Shown in pieces: positions 1-7,445 of a stretch of 15,505 bases of DNA. The position numbers and the translations under genes are program-made. The notes beneath the pieces were generated by a model, which was not told where the DNA came from, searched no databases, and was given only the letters and a program-made list of their open reading frames with translations. The DNA lies in NCBI GenBank assembly GCA_036556805.1, contig DATBIS010000133.1, forward strand, positions 1 through 15,505. Reading direction: 5' to 3'. Position 1 is the first letter of the stretch. The number at the start of each line of letters is the position of its first letter. Source of the DNA: DATBIS01 sp036556805. Its GTDB lineage: Bacteria > Actinomycetota > UBA4738 > HRBIN12.

Positions 1-57
1 CCCGCCGGGATCGCGACGCTCCGCGTGCGATCCGCGGATGCGGCCGGCTACAACTAG
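1..57 (+). CDS. 3' end of an unidentified gene (partial)
   Basis: Frame 1 on the + strand is open from the window edge and ends in TAG at 55-57, giving the tail PAGIATLRVRSADAAGYN. Sixteen of its eighteen sense codons end in G or C, as in the real genes here. Its stop shares the palindrome CTAG (54-57) with the stop of the opposing scramblase-like gene, the same arrangement as at 8701-8704. The tail vaguely resembles the last strand of an immunoglobulin-like or fibronectin-type domain, but eighteen residues are too few to name a family. It could also be chance open frame; the upstream sequence would decide. Confidence 0.45.
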   Translation, partial: PAGIATLRVRSADAAGYN

Positions 58-659
58 CTCAAACCCCTCGCGTCCTGTTTGAGGGCGAGGTCCACGCCCG
101 CCGCGGAAGCAAGGATCAGCCGCCGAAGCACGGGCGTCGTCGGCCCGCTCACCTCGAGGAGATAGTCGTCGGCGGTCGTGAAGAGCGTCTTCGCAAGCCC
201 CTCCCACGTCTTGGTGATGCGGGCGACCTCCTGCTCGCCCGAGTCCCGGATGCTGAAGTTCCACGCGCGCCAGTTCTCGGCGTTGATCGAACCGAGCGCG
301 GAGCCCTGGACGTCTTCGAGCCCGAACCTGATCTTGCCGATCGCGTTCTTCTGCACGATCCGACCGATCTCCGTGCCCGAACCGTCGCGCACGACGACCG
401 TGGACTTCAGGATCTTCGCCGGGCGGGTGAGCTCCACGACCTTGGCGCCGGACGCGTCGTAGACCGCGAGGGTGTGCGTCATGAACTGGTCGAGCTTCGT
501 GAAGGCGCGCACGAGCTTCTTCGCCGTGGACTGACCCTCCTGACGGATCGAACCAAGGCTGTTCCCGTCCGTGTCGCGGATCGCGAACTCGGCGTTCAGC
601 TCGATCAGTTTCGCCTTCTGATTGAAGACGAGCTTCTCGCGTTCCAAGAGCTCGGACAT
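54..659 (-). CDS. LURP-one-related / phospholipid-scramblase-like protein
   Basis: A 201-aa protein that looks like the bacterial members of the tubby-like fold group (LURP-one-related and scramblase families), which bind membranes or lipids and whose bacterial role is poorly defined. Visible signs are repeated beta-rich units: FAIRDTDGNSLGSI (25-38), AVYDASGAKVVEL (65-77), VVVRDGSGTEIGRI (88-101) and WNFSIRDSGEQEVARITKTW (133-152), the last two closely matching the family's 'ds.G..vg.i.kkw' pattern. No signal peptide is seen, so it is probably cytoplasmic or peripheral. The start is fixed by an AGGAGG four bases before the ATG; the open frame runs further upstream, but that part is antisense shadow of the MarR gene. 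It is second in an operon behind a MarR regulator, and the SD overlaps the MarR stop codon. The family call is fairly safe; the function is unknown. Confidence 0.82.
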   Translation of the reverse strand: MSELLEREKLVFNQKAKLIELNAEFAIRDTDGNSLGSIRQEGQSTAKKLVRAFTKLDQFMTHTLAVYDASGAKVVELTRPAKILKSTVVVRDGSGTEIGRIVQKNAIGKIRFGLEDVQGSALGSINAENWRAWNFSIRDSGEQEVARITKTWEGLAKTLFTTADDYLLEVSGPTTPVLRRLILASAAGVDLALKQDARGLS

Positions 660-663
660 GACC

Positions 664-669
664 CCTCCT
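664..669 (-). promoter_or_regulatory. Shine-Dalgarno AGGAGG of the scramblase-like gene
   Basis: The minus strand reads AGGAGG, then GGTC, then ATG (657-659). The site overlaps the TAG stop of the MarR gene (668-670), so ribosomes finishing MarR end on top of it. This decides the start of a gene whose open frame extends well upstream. Confidence 0.75.
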
Positions 670-1126
670 ATTCGATCGCGTTCTCCGGCAACTCCGTCGA
701 AGCGTCGACGAGCTCGTCGAGCGACTCCCGCAGGATCTCGTAGCGCCGGTCGCCGAGCAGCCGGCGCGTGCGCGCCTCGACGGCCTGCACGGTGCGTCGC
801 GTCTCGGCCGCCGCGCGCCTGCCCCGCGCCGTGAGCTTCACCACCTTCGCGCGCGCGTCCTCGGCGTCGGGAACCCGCCGAACGTAGCCTCGTTCCTGCA
901 GGTCGTCGACGACGAGCATCATCCCCTGCTTCGTCATGCGCGCGCGGCGTGCGAGCTCGGTGAGGCGCGTGCCGGAGCGGCGGTCGATGTGCACGAACAC
1001 GGCCGCATGGCCCGCGCGCATGTCGGGGAAGCCTCGCTCCTCGAGCATCGCGACGAGATCCGAGGCGATCGCGCGGTGCCCCTCGAGCAGCAGCCGCCCG
1101 AGATCCTGTTCCGCCATCGCGCGCAT
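668..1126 (-). CDS. MarR-family transcriptional regulator
   Basis: A 152-aa protein of normal length for MarR regulators, which are dimeric winged-helix DNA-binding proteins usually released by small ligands or oxidants. The winged helix spans about residues 53-103: TRLTELARRARMTKQGMMLV contains the helix-turn-helix, and the wing carries the typical D-x-R (DAEDAR, 88-92) followed by KVVKLTARGR. N- and C-terminal helices would form the dimer interface. There are two near start codons, M1 (1126) and M4 (1117); neither has a clear Shine-Dalgarno, so the first is kept. It lies 8 bp ahead of the scramblase-like gene in the same operon and 64 bp from the divergent acetyltransferase, either of which it might regulate. 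I see no clear palindromic operator in the intergenic region. Confidence 0.9.
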   Translation of the reverse strand: MRAMAEQDLGRLLLEGHRAIASDLVAMLEERGFPDMRAGHAAVFVHIDRRSGTRLTELARRARMTKQGMMLVVDDLQERGYVRRVPDAEDARAKVVKLTARGRRAAAETRRTVQAVEARTRRLLGDRRYEILRESLDELVDASTELPENAIE

Positions 1127-1177
1127 GGTCGCAGGACGCCGCCGCCATGGTCAAGCAGGCTGACGGCTCGCGTTCGG

Positions 1178-1183
1178 TAGCCT
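1178..1183 (+). promoter_or_regulatory. -10-like box TAGCCT before the GNAT gene
   Basis: TAGCCT ends seven bases before the ATG at 1191, and no Shine-Dalgarno lies between. This spacing would put the transcription start at or beside the start codon, implying a leaderless mRNA. No good -35 is seen, so this rests on the hexamer and its spacing. Confidence 0.4.
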
Positions 1184-1190
1184 CCCGCCG

Positions 1191-1697
1191 ATGGAGGTTC
1201 GCGTCGCGAGGCCCGAGGAGTACGAGGAGGCCGGCCGGGTCACGGCCGACGCCTACCGCGAGTTCGTACGGCCCGAGGACTCGGGCGATTGGGACCGGTA
1301 CCTCGCGCGCATCGCCGACGTTCGTGAGCGCGCCGGGCGCACGACCATCGTCGTGGCCGTCGAGGACGGCCGCGTCCTCGGCAGCGGCACGCTCGAGCTC
1401 ACCGGCCGGACGGAGGCCGACGAGGATGATCCGGTACCGCCCGACGAGAGCCACCTGCGCATGCTCGGCGTCGATCCCTCCGCGCGGGGCCGCGGCATCG
1501 CGCGCGCCATCATGGCCGAGTGTGTGCGCCTCTCCCTCGAGGCCGGGAAGACGCTCATGACCCTCAACACGACGAAGCGCATGACGGCGGCCATGCGGAT
1601 GTACGAGTCGCTCGGGTTCGAGCGCGGCGAGGACGAGGTCTTCCCGGACGGCTTCGTGCTGCTTTCGTATGCGAAGCGGCTGGACCGGCCGGCCTGA
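1191..1697 (+). CDS. GNAT-family N-acetyltransferase
   Basis: A 168-aa single-domain acetyltransferase that would transfer an acetyl group from acetyl-CoA to an unknown amine. Acetyl-CoA-binding motif A is clear: LRMLGVDPSARGRGIARAIM (89-108), with the R-G-R-G-I-A pyrophosphate loop at 99-104. Motif B follows at MRMYESLGFERG (135-146). The N-terminus VRVARPEEYEEAGRVTADAY is the usual first strand and helix. The start has no Shine-Dalgarno but a -10-like hexamer sits seven bases upstream. It is transcribed divergently from marR and its stop lies 3 bp from the converging yqgE stop. The substrate cannot be told from sequence. Confidence 0.9.
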   Translation: MEVRVARPEEYEEAGRVTADAYREFVRPEDSGDWDRYLARIADVRERAGRTTIVVAVEDGRVLGSGTLELTGRTEADEDDPVPPDESHLRMLGVDPSARGRGIARAIMAECVRLSLEAGKTLMTLNTTKRMTAAMRMYESLGFERGEDEVFPDGFVLLSYAKRLDRPA

Positions 1698-1700
1698 CCG

Positions 1701-2243
1701 TCAGTTCGAGGTGGGATCGACCGGCATCGTCGACAGCATGTGAAACGACGGCCCCTTGCGACGGAGCACCGCCTCCCACAGGGCCTCGGGGGACGGGGTG
1801 AAGACGTCACCGGGGTACGCCTCCTCGACGATCCAGGACTCCTCCTCCATCTCGGCCTCGAGCTGACCCGGACCCCAACCCGCGTAGCCCGCGAAGACGC
1901 GCGCCTGCCTGATGCCTTCGGTCTCGCCCGGCTCGCCCTCGCCCGAGAAGAACCCGATCGTGCCGAACGCGAGGACCTCCGCGCGCTCCGGTTCGGCGAA
2001 GTCGGCGAGCACGACGGCGGACCGCGGCTGCACGGGCCCGCCCAGATACAGGAGGTCGCCGGGCTCGACGAGTTCGGCGAGCGGCGGCGCCGCCTCGTCG
2101 ACCGTCACGTCGGAGGCGCGGTTGAGCACCACGCCCACCGCTCCCTCGTCGTCGTGGTGGCCGATCAGCACGATCGTGCGGCGGAAGTTCGGGTCCCAGA
2201 GATCCGGCCCGGCGATGAGGAGCTTGCCCTGGAGGGAGTCCAT
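1701..2243 (-). CDS. YqgE/AlgH family protein (UPF0301)
   Basis: A 180-aa protein with all family landmarks: GKLLIAGPDLWDPNFRRTIV (6-25), GAVGVVLNR (34-42), LYLGGPVQP (65-73) and RVFAGYAGWGPGQLE (115-129). The family is widespread, of normal length here, and of uncertain biochemical role; AlgH is named for an effect on alginate genes in Pseudomonas. It follows the ABC transporter with a 4-bp gap and has no strong Shine-Dalgarno of its own, so it is probably translated by coupling. At its 3' end it nearly touches the converging GNAT gene. The acidic linker GEGEPGETEG (101-110) is a mild peculiarity. Confidence 0.93.
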   Translation of the reverse strand: MDSLQGKLLIAGPDLWDPNFRRTIVLIGHHDDEGAVGVVLNRASDVTVDEAAPPLAELVEPGDLLYLGGPVQPRSAVVLADFAEPERAEVLAFGTIGFFSGEGEPGETEGIRQARVFAGYAGWGPGQLEAEMEEESWIVEEAYPGDVFTPSPEALWEAVLRRKGPSFHMLSTMPVDPTSN

Positions 2244-2247
2244 CGGG

Positions 2248-4236
2248 TCAGTCCGATGCGGTGCGCACGATCTCGCCCGTCGAGAGGATCACGCCGTCCT
2301 CGCATTCTGCCTGCACGAGCCCTCCCCGGAACTGCTGTTCGTACAGGCGCGCGTAGGTGCCGCCGCGCGCGAGGAGCTCGTCGTGCGTGCCGCGCTCGGT
2401 CACGCGGCCGCGATCGATCACGAAGATCACGTCCGCCTTGAGGATCGTCGACAGGCGGTGCGCGATCGCGATCGTCGTGCGCCCCTCCATCAGCGGCTCC
2501 AGCGCGGCCTGCACGAGCCGTTCGGACGTCGTGTCGAGCGAGGACGTCGCCTCGTCGAGGATGAGGATGCGCGGGTCCTTCAGGATCACCCGTGCGATCG
2601 CGAGCCGCTGCTTCTCGCCGCCCGAGAGCTTGTACCCGCGCTCGCCCACGATCGTGTCGTACCCCTCCGCGAGCTCGGTGATCCGGTCGTGGATGTTCGC
2701 CGCGCGTGCGGCCGCTTCGAGCTCCTCCTGCGACGCCTCCGGCTTCCCGTAGAGAAGGTTCCGCCGGATCGTCGTGTGGAACAGATAGGTCTCCTGGGTC
2801 ACCATCCCGATCATGTCGCCGAGGGACTCCAGCGCGATCGCGCGCACGTCGAGGCCGTCGATCTCGACCTCTCCCGACTGCACGTCGTACAGGCGGGGCA
2901 CGAGGTAGGTGATCGTGGTCTTGCCGGCGCCCGACGGGCCGACGAGCGCCGCGAGCTGCCCCGGCAAGATCTCGAGGTCGACGCCGTCGAGCGTCCACGG
3001 ACGCGAAGCGTCCCCGTCGCCGGACGGCCCGGCCTCGTCGGTCGGCGAGACCGGCACCTGGTCGGGTGGCGGCGTCTCGTACCGGAACCGGATGTCGCGC
3101 AGCCGGACGTGACCGCGCACCTGCTCGGGCTCCACGACCACCGCGCCGGGCGCGTCCGTGATCTCGTGCCGCAGGTCGAGGTACTCGAAGATCCGGTCGA
3201 ACAGCGCGAACGACGTCTGGATGTCGCTCGTGACCTGCAACATCGAGCCGATCGGAAAGAACAGCCTGGACTGCAGCGTGGTGAACGACACGAGGTCCCC
3301 CGCCGTGATGCCGTGCAGGGCGTTGCCGTTGTTCACCCAGCCTGCCACCAGGTACACGAGCGCGGGCGTGATCGAGAAGAACGTTCCGACGATCGCGAAG
3401 AAGGACCGCCCGATCATCGTCTGTCGGACCTGCAGGCCCGTGAGCCGCTCGTTCTCCCCCGTGAAACGCCCGATCTCGTAGCGCTGGCGCCCGAACGACT
3501 TCCCGAGGAGGATGCCCGACACGCTGAGGGTCTCCTCGGTGATCGCCGTGAGGTCGGCGAGCGTCTTTTGCGTGCTCGTCGCGACCTCCCGCCGCGCGCG
3601 ACCCACCTTGACGGTGAGCCAGAGGAAGATCGGCGTGATCGCGAGCGACAGCAGCGTGAGTGGTACGGAGATCACGAGCATCGCGATCACCGAGCTCGTG
3701 ATGATCACGATGTTCGAGAGCACGCTCGACGCCGTGTCGGTCACCACGCTTTGCACGCCGCCCACGTCGTTCGACAGGCGGGACTGGATCTCGCCGGTTC
3801 GCGTGGTGGTGAAGAACCGGAGGGACATGTACTGGAGGTGCGAGTAGAGAGAGTTCCGCAGGTCCTGCATGACGCGCAGGCCCACGAGGTTGGACAGGTA
3901 GGTCTGTCCGATGCCGATCGCTCCGGTGACGATCGGCACCGCGATCATGAGCCCGGCGTACACGTAGAGCAGATGCATGTTCGGACACGACTGCCCGCCG
4001 CACAGTCCCGCTTCCGGGCCGGTGCCCGGTCCGAACAGCGCGTTGTTGAACACGGCCCGGATCAGGAGCGGGTTCACCACGCCGAGCCCCGACGTGATCA
4101 CGATGGTGAGCCCCACGAGCGAGACCTTCGCCCGATAGGGCCGGAAGGTCTGGACGACCCGACGGACCGTCGTGCGGGAGATCGGTCGTTGGTCCTCCTC
4201 GCGCGGCGGACCACGATAGAAGCCACCGTGCCGCAT
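2248..4236 (-). CDS. ABC exporter, fused permease and ATPase
   Basis: A 662-aa half-transporter of the multidrug/lipid exporter type, expected to work as a dimer in the cytoplasmic membrane. The transmembrane domain spans about residues 35-345, with helices near 38-58, 88-112, 172-192, 193-208 and 281-300. The ATPase domain has Walker A GPSGAGKTT (433-441), Q-loop Q481, signature LSGGEKQR (537-544), Walker B RILILDEA (556-563) and switch H593. Two features are unusual: a long first external loop with Cys79 and Cys84 (CGGQSC), which could form a disulfide, and a roughly 25-residue Pro/Asp-rich insertion (388-413) between the first ATPase strand and LDGVDLEI. The start is the ATG at 4236, preceded by a -10-like TATGCT six bases away; the open frame upstream is antisense to mgtC. 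The substrate is unknown. Confidence 0.93.
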   Translation of the reverse strand: MRHGGFYRGPPREEDQRPISRTTVRRVVQTFRPYRAKVSLVGLTIVITSGLGVVNPLLIRAVFNNALFGPGTGPEAGLCGGQSCPNMHLLYVYAGLMIAVPIVTGAIGIGQTYLSNLVGLRVMQDLRNSLYSHLQYMSLRFFTTTRTGEIQSRLSNDVGGVQSVVTDTASSVLSNIVIITSSVIAMLVISVPLTLLSLAITPIFLWLTVKVGRARREVATSTQKTLADLTAITEETLSVSGILLGKSFGRQRYEIGRFTGENERLTGLQVRQTMIGRSFFAIVGTFFSITPALVYLVAGWVNNGNALHGITAGDLVSFTTLQSRLFFPIGSMLQVTSDIQTSFALFDRIFEYLDLRHEITDAPGAVVVEPEQVRGHVRLRDIRFRYETPPPDQVPVSPTDEAGPSGDGDASRPWTLDGVDLEILPGQLAALVGPSGAGKTTITYLVPRLYDVQSGEVEIDGLDVRAIALESLGDMIGMVTQETYLFHTTIRRNLLYGKPEASQEELEAAARAANIHDRITELAEGYDTIVGERGYKLSGGEKQRLAIARVILKDPRILILDEATSSLDTTSERLVQAALEPLMEGRTTIAIAHRLSTILKADVIFVIDRGRVTERGTHDELLARGGTYARLYEQQFRGGLVQAECEDGVILSTGEIVRTASD

Positions 4237-4242
4237 GCGCCC

Positions 4243-4248
4243 AGCATA
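4243..4248 (-). promoter_or_regulatory. -10-like box TATGCT before the ABC exporter
   Basis: On the minus strand TATGCT is followed by GGGCGC and then the ATG at 4236, a six-base gap with no Shine-Dalgarno. It suggests a leaderless transcript. It lies 38 bp from the opposing -10-like box of mgtC, making a compact divergent promoter pair. Confidence 0.42.
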
Positions 4249-4286
4249 CGGGCGACGGCCGATATCCCCGACGGCGCCGAAGCGCA

Positions 4287-4292
4287 TAGGCT
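4287..4292 (+). promoter_or_regulatory. -10 box TAGGCT before mgtC/sapB-like gene
   Basis: TAGGCT, a common actinobacterial -10 form, ends seven bases before the ATG at 4300, with no Shine-Dalgarno. It is probably the promoter of a leaderless mRNA. No TTGAC-type -35 is seen at the right distance. Confidence 0.45.
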
Positions 4293-4299
4293 GACGGCG

Positions 4300-4755
4300 A
4301 TGTCCTCGTCGCTGCAGCTCGCGGTGTTCGGGCGGATGGCGCTCGCGGCTCTGTTCGGCTTCGCGATCGGGCTCGAACGTGAGGTTCGCGGGAAAGCCGC
4401 GGGTGAACGGACCTTCGCCCTCCTCGCGCTCGGCGCGTCGGGCTTCACCGCGGTGGGCGTCGAGCTGTTCCCCGCGTCCGCCGAGAAGGTGATGGCGGGC
4501 GTGGCGACCGGGGTCGGATTCCTGGGAGCCGGCATCATCTGGCGGATGCAAGGCGGCCCGCGGGGTCTCACCACGGCGGCGTCGAGCTGGGCCGCCACGG
4601 CGATCGGCGTGCTGTGCGGAGTCGGCGTCTACCTCGCCGCGGCGCTCGGCACCGTGCTCGTGCTGTTCATCCTCGAGGTCGAGAACGTGCCGGGGTTTTC
4701 GGTGATCCGCCGGCTTCGTTCGGAGGACGAAGGCCCGCCTGCTCCCTCGCCCTGA
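4300..4755 (+). CDS. MgtC/SapB family membrane protein
   Basis: A 151-aa membrane protein matching the conserved MgtC/SapB core: GFAIGLEREVRGKAAGERTFALLALG (20-45), VGFLGAGIIWR (72-82) and GLTTAASSWAATAIGVLCGVGVY (89-111). About four hydrophobic helices are predicted (7-25, 38-56, 63-82, 94-127). Family members are linked to growth at low Mg2+ and to modulation of membrane energetics; short versions like this lack the cytoplasmic C-terminal domain of Salmonella MgtC. The start is the ATG seven bases after a TAGGCT box. Its last 89 bp are antisense to the end of the uracil-DNA glycosylase gene. The hydrophilic tail after residue 136 lies outside the conserved core and falls in that overlap. 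Confidence 0.9.
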   Translation: MSSSLQLAVFGRMALAALFGFAIGLEREVRGKAAGERTFALLALGASGFTAVGVELFPASAEKVMAGVATGVGFLGAGIIWRMQGGPRGLTTAASSWAATAIGVLCGVGVYLAAALGTVLVLFILEVENVPGFSVIRRLRSEDEGPPAPSP

Positions 4756-5419
4756 GGAGTACGGCCTCGAGCATCGGCTCGGTGAGCTTCCCCGTGAAGG
4801 TGTTCTGCTGGCTGGGATGGAAGCAACCGAGGAGCCGGAACGGGCCGACCTCGGCCTCGGCCCCGTGCGCGAACCTCGGTTTCGGCCGGACCACGTGGCC
4901 GAGCTCCGCGAGCGCGCGGAGGGCGCCGTCCCACGCGTACGCGCCGAGGCCCACGAGCACACGCGCCTCGACGAGCACACGAAGCTCCCGCGCAAGGAAC
5001 GGCAGGCAGGCGTCGCGCTCTTCGGGCGTCGGCTTGTTGTCCGGTGGGGCGCATCGGTTCACCGCCGTGAGGTACGCGCCGCGAAGCCGCAGCCCGTCGT
5101 CGCGCGAGACCGATCGCGGTTGGTTCGCGAACCCGGTGCGATGCAGCGCGCCGTACAGGAAGTCGCCGCTGCGATCCCCGGTGAAGATCCTTCCGGTCCG
5201 GTTGCCGCCGTGTGCGGCGGGCGCGAGGCCGACGAGCACCACGCGCGCGGCCGGGTCCCCGAACCCGGGTACCGGCCGGCCCCAGTACCTCTCCTGGGCG
5301 AAGCGCGGGACCTTCTCGCGCGCGACGCGCTCGCGCCACGCGACGAGCCGCGGGCACCGGCGACACGCCACGACGTCGGACTCGATCGCGCGGAGGGCGG
5401 CGCCCGCGGCGACACTCAC
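4667..5419 (-). CDS. Uracil-DNA glycosylase, family 5 (UDGb)
   Basis: A 250-aa iron-sulfur uracil-DNA glycosylase that removes uracil, and in this family other deaminated bases, to start base-excision repair. Motif A GLAPAAHGGNRTGR (64-77) has Ala-His where families 1 and 4 have an acidic residue, the family-5 hallmark, and motif B is HPSQQNTFTG (201-210). Four cysteines for a [4Fe-4S] cluster are present: C19, C22, C123 and C138. The GTG start overlaps the TGA stop of the upstream peptidase as GTGA, implying translational coupling. The core normally ends near '..RAREQAGL' (about 230); here about 20 Pro/Arg-rich residues follow, encoded antisense to mgtC. The family is clear; the function of the extra tail is doubtful. 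Confidence 0.92.
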   Translation of the reverse strand: MSVAAGAALRAIESDVVACRRCPRLVAWRERVAREKVPRFAQERYWGRPVPGFGDPAARVVLVGLAPAAHGGNRTGRIFTGDRSGDFLYGALHRTGFANQPRSVSRDDGLRLRGAYLTAVNRCAPPDNKPTPEERDACLPFLARELRVLVEARVLVGLGAYAWDGALRALAELGHVVRPKPRFAHGAEAEVGPFRLLGCFHPSQQNTFTGKLTEPMLEAVLLRAREQAGLRPPNEAGGSPKTPARSRPRG

Positions 5420-7371
5420 CGAAGATGCGCGCGGAACCAGGCGACGATGCGTTCCAGTCGATCGATCCGCCGGTCGGGCCGTCCGGCGATGAACATGACG
5501 TGCGACTCGGCCGGGTACCGGATCATCTCCACCTCGCGGCCGAGCGTCTTCAGGATCGCGAACGGGATCTCGCTGTTCACCGGCGGGCACCGCAGATCTC
5601 CCTCCGCCTGCAAGAGCAGCAACGGAGCCTCGTTCAGGTGGATCTTCGTGTACGGCGATCGGTCGAGCCAGGCGGCGAACGAGTCCGACGGCAGCGCCTT
5701 GCCGGTCGCGCTCATCCCGATGTCCGTGCCGAAGTCCGAGTTCCCGAACTCCGCGATCAGATCGGTGACCGGGTTCTCGCTCACGCCGGCCGCGAACCGT
5801 CCGGGGAAGTGGCCGAGCATCCAGTGCACCATGAACCCCCCGTACGAGAGCCCGAGCGCGCCCACGGATCGGCGATCGGTCAAGCCGCGCCGGATCAACC
5901 GGTCGACGACGAGGAGCTGGTCGCTCGCGTCCGCGTCGCCCCACTCGCCCGTGATCGCGCGCGCGAACGCCTCGCCGTAACTGGTCGAGCCGCGCGGGTT
6001 CGTCCACACGACGTGGAACCCGGCGTCGGCGAGCGCGAGCATCTCCATCCACGGTGTCGGGCTGTGTGCGGCGTGAGGTCCGCCGTGGATGTTCAGCACG
6101 AGCGGAGCCTTCCGCTTCCCCCGGGCGCGCAGAAGCCATGCCTCGACCTCGTGCCCCTCGGGGTGACGGACGGCCAGGCGCTCGGGATCGCGACGAAACG
6201 GACCGAACCAACGGCTGCCGTTCGTCGTGAGGCGGCGGAGCACGCGGCCCTCTTCCACCGCGTACACCTCTCCCGCGTCGCTGTCGACGTTCGCGACGAC
6301 GGCGACCCTGCCGGCGCCCGTGGCGAGCGCCGTACACACGACGTCGCCATCGGTGAGCGGCTCCACCGCGCCGTCGAGATCGAACCCGTAGACGTGCATC
6401 CGCCCGTGGATGCCGGTGAGCGCGACGACGGTCCGCTCGTCCCGCCAGCCCGCTTGCGAGGCGAACGCGCTGGAGACGTCGATGAGGTCGCCGTACGTGA
6501 TGCCCGACACCGTCTCGTCGTCCAGGCCGTCGTCGACCGCCCGGAAGTCGCCCCGGCCCTCGAGCACGTGCAGAACCAGGCGCTCCCATCCGATGGGGTC
6601 GGGCGTCCGGATGCCGACGCCGACGAACCGCCCGGGCGCCCACACGCCGCCCCATACACCGCCGGGCAGGTCGGCGAGTCGCCGCTCCTTCCCGCCGCGC
6701 AGCCCCACTTGCCACGCCTGGGGCGTCTCGAACGTCACGAGGTCCGGCCGAACGTCGGAGAGAAAGCCCACGCGGGAGCCGTCCGGGGACCAGAATGCGC
6801 TCTGAACGTGGATCGCGGGTCGCGTGAGCCGGACCGGCTTCCCCCGGCCGCTCGCCGCCACCGTCCACGCGCTCGTGTGCTGATCGCGCACGCCCGCCCC
6901 ATCCTCGCGCCACACGTAGTCGGGGATGCGTCGCGCGACCGGGTCGTCCTTCTTCCCCACGAGGAATCGCTGCTCCCCGGACGGCGCGAGGAAGAGAATC
7001 CTCCGCCCGTCCGGCGACCATTCGCCGCTCCAGGCGCCGTCGGGGCGCTCGAGCAACAGGCGCGGCTCTCCGCCGCCGACCGGCATCGTCCAGAGCTGTG
7101 GCTTCTCGTCCTTGCGGTCCGAGACGAACAACAGCGTCGAGCCGTCGGGCGAGAATCGCGGCGAGCCGTCGTTCGCGTCGGAGAACGTGAGCGGCTCGGC
7201 GCGGCCGCCGGCGAATGGCACTCGCCACAGGCGCGAGCGGTACTTCCCCTTCTCGACCACTCGCCGCGCGTAGACCACCGTCTTGCCGTCCGGCGAGAGC
7301 GCGAGGCCCTGGATCATCGCCTGCTTCGAGACGTCGTTCGGGCGGAACGGACGGCGAGCCGAGGTCGTCAT
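5416..7371 (-). CDS. S9-family prolyl oligopeptidase-like serine peptidase
   Basis: A 651-aa peptidase of the acylaminoacyl-peptidase/dipeptidyl-peptidase type (S9C-like). Residues about 20-390 form a beta-propeller with WD40-like PD40 repeats, seen as 'SPDG' motifs at 26-29, 74-77, 119-122 and 195-198. The alpha/beta-hydrolase domain (about 405-651) has the oxyanion strand NIHGGPHAAH (427-436), the nucleophile elbow GLSYGG with Ser509, Asp592 in EGDLRCPP and His624 in ESHVMF, so the catalytic triad is complete. No signal peptide is seen, so it is probably cytoplasmic. The start at ATG 7371 is chosen because GGGGAGA lies nine bases upstream; an in-frame ATG at 7413 adds 14 residues but has no such signal. 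It heads an operon with the uracil-DNA glycosylase. The substrate is unknown. Confidence 0.93.
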   Translation of the reverse strand: MTTSARRPFRPNDVSKQAMIQGLALSPDGKTVVYARRVVEKGKYRSRLWRVPFAGGRAEPLTFSDANDGSPRFSPDGSTLLFVSDRKDEKPQLWTMPVGGGEPRLLLERPDGAWSGEWSPDGRRILFLAPSGEQRFLVGKKDDPVARRIPDYVWREDGAGVRDQHTSAWTVAASGRGKPVRLTRPAIHVQSAFWSPDGSRVGFLSDVRPDLVTFETPQAWQVGLRGGKERRLADLPGGVWGGVWAPGRFVGVGIRTPDPIGWERLVLHVLEGRGDFRAVDDGLDDETVSGITYGDLIDVSSAFASQAGWRDERTVVALTGIHGRMHVYGFDLDGAVEPLTDGDVVCTALATGAGRVAVVANVDSDAGEVYAVEEGRVLRRLTTNGSRWFGPFRRDPERLAVRHPEGHEVEAWLLRARGKRKAPLVLNIHGGPHAAHSPTPWMEMLALADAGFHVVWTNPRGSTSYGEAFARAITGEWGDADASDQLLVVDRLIRRGLTDRRSVGALGLSYGGFMVHWMLGHFPGRFAAGVSENPVTDLIAEFGNSDFGTDIGMSATGKALPSDSFAAWLDRSPYTKIHLNEAPLLLLQAEGDLRCPPVNSEIPFAILKTLGREVEMIRYPAESHVMFIAGRPDRRIDRLERIVAWFRAHLR

Positions 7372-7445
7372 CGTGGAGTCTCTCCCCGTGATCGGAAAAG
7401 ATGATTCGAACACGGACCGCTCGATCGCGCGACCCCGGCGACCCG

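Noticed and set aside
3379..3390. GAACGTTC within the ABC exporter gene as another operator
   Set aside because: It lacks the N4 spacing of the whiB-region sites' LexA-type reading and lies deep inside coding sequence.
2165..4003. A 612-codon minus-strand frame inside the ABC exporter gene
   Set aside because: Out-of-frame reading of the same strand with His/Arg-rich low-complexity composition and no recognisable motif.
1912..4755. A 947-codon + strand open frame antisense to the ABC exporter
   Set aside because: Only its last 151 codons (mgtC) look like protein; the rest is Arg/Asp/Val-rich shadow opposite a gene with complete ABC motifs, a usual effect of high GC.
4667..7228. An 853-codon minus-strand frame suggesting a fused peptidase/glycosylase protein
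   Set aside because: The portion above 5419 is an out-of-frame, Arg-rich shadow of the S9 peptidase gene; the two real genes meet at a GTGA junction in different frames.
5212..7404. A 730-codon + strand frame opposite the S9 peptidase
   Set aside because: Antisense shadow; the opposite strand has propeller repeats and a full catalytic triad.
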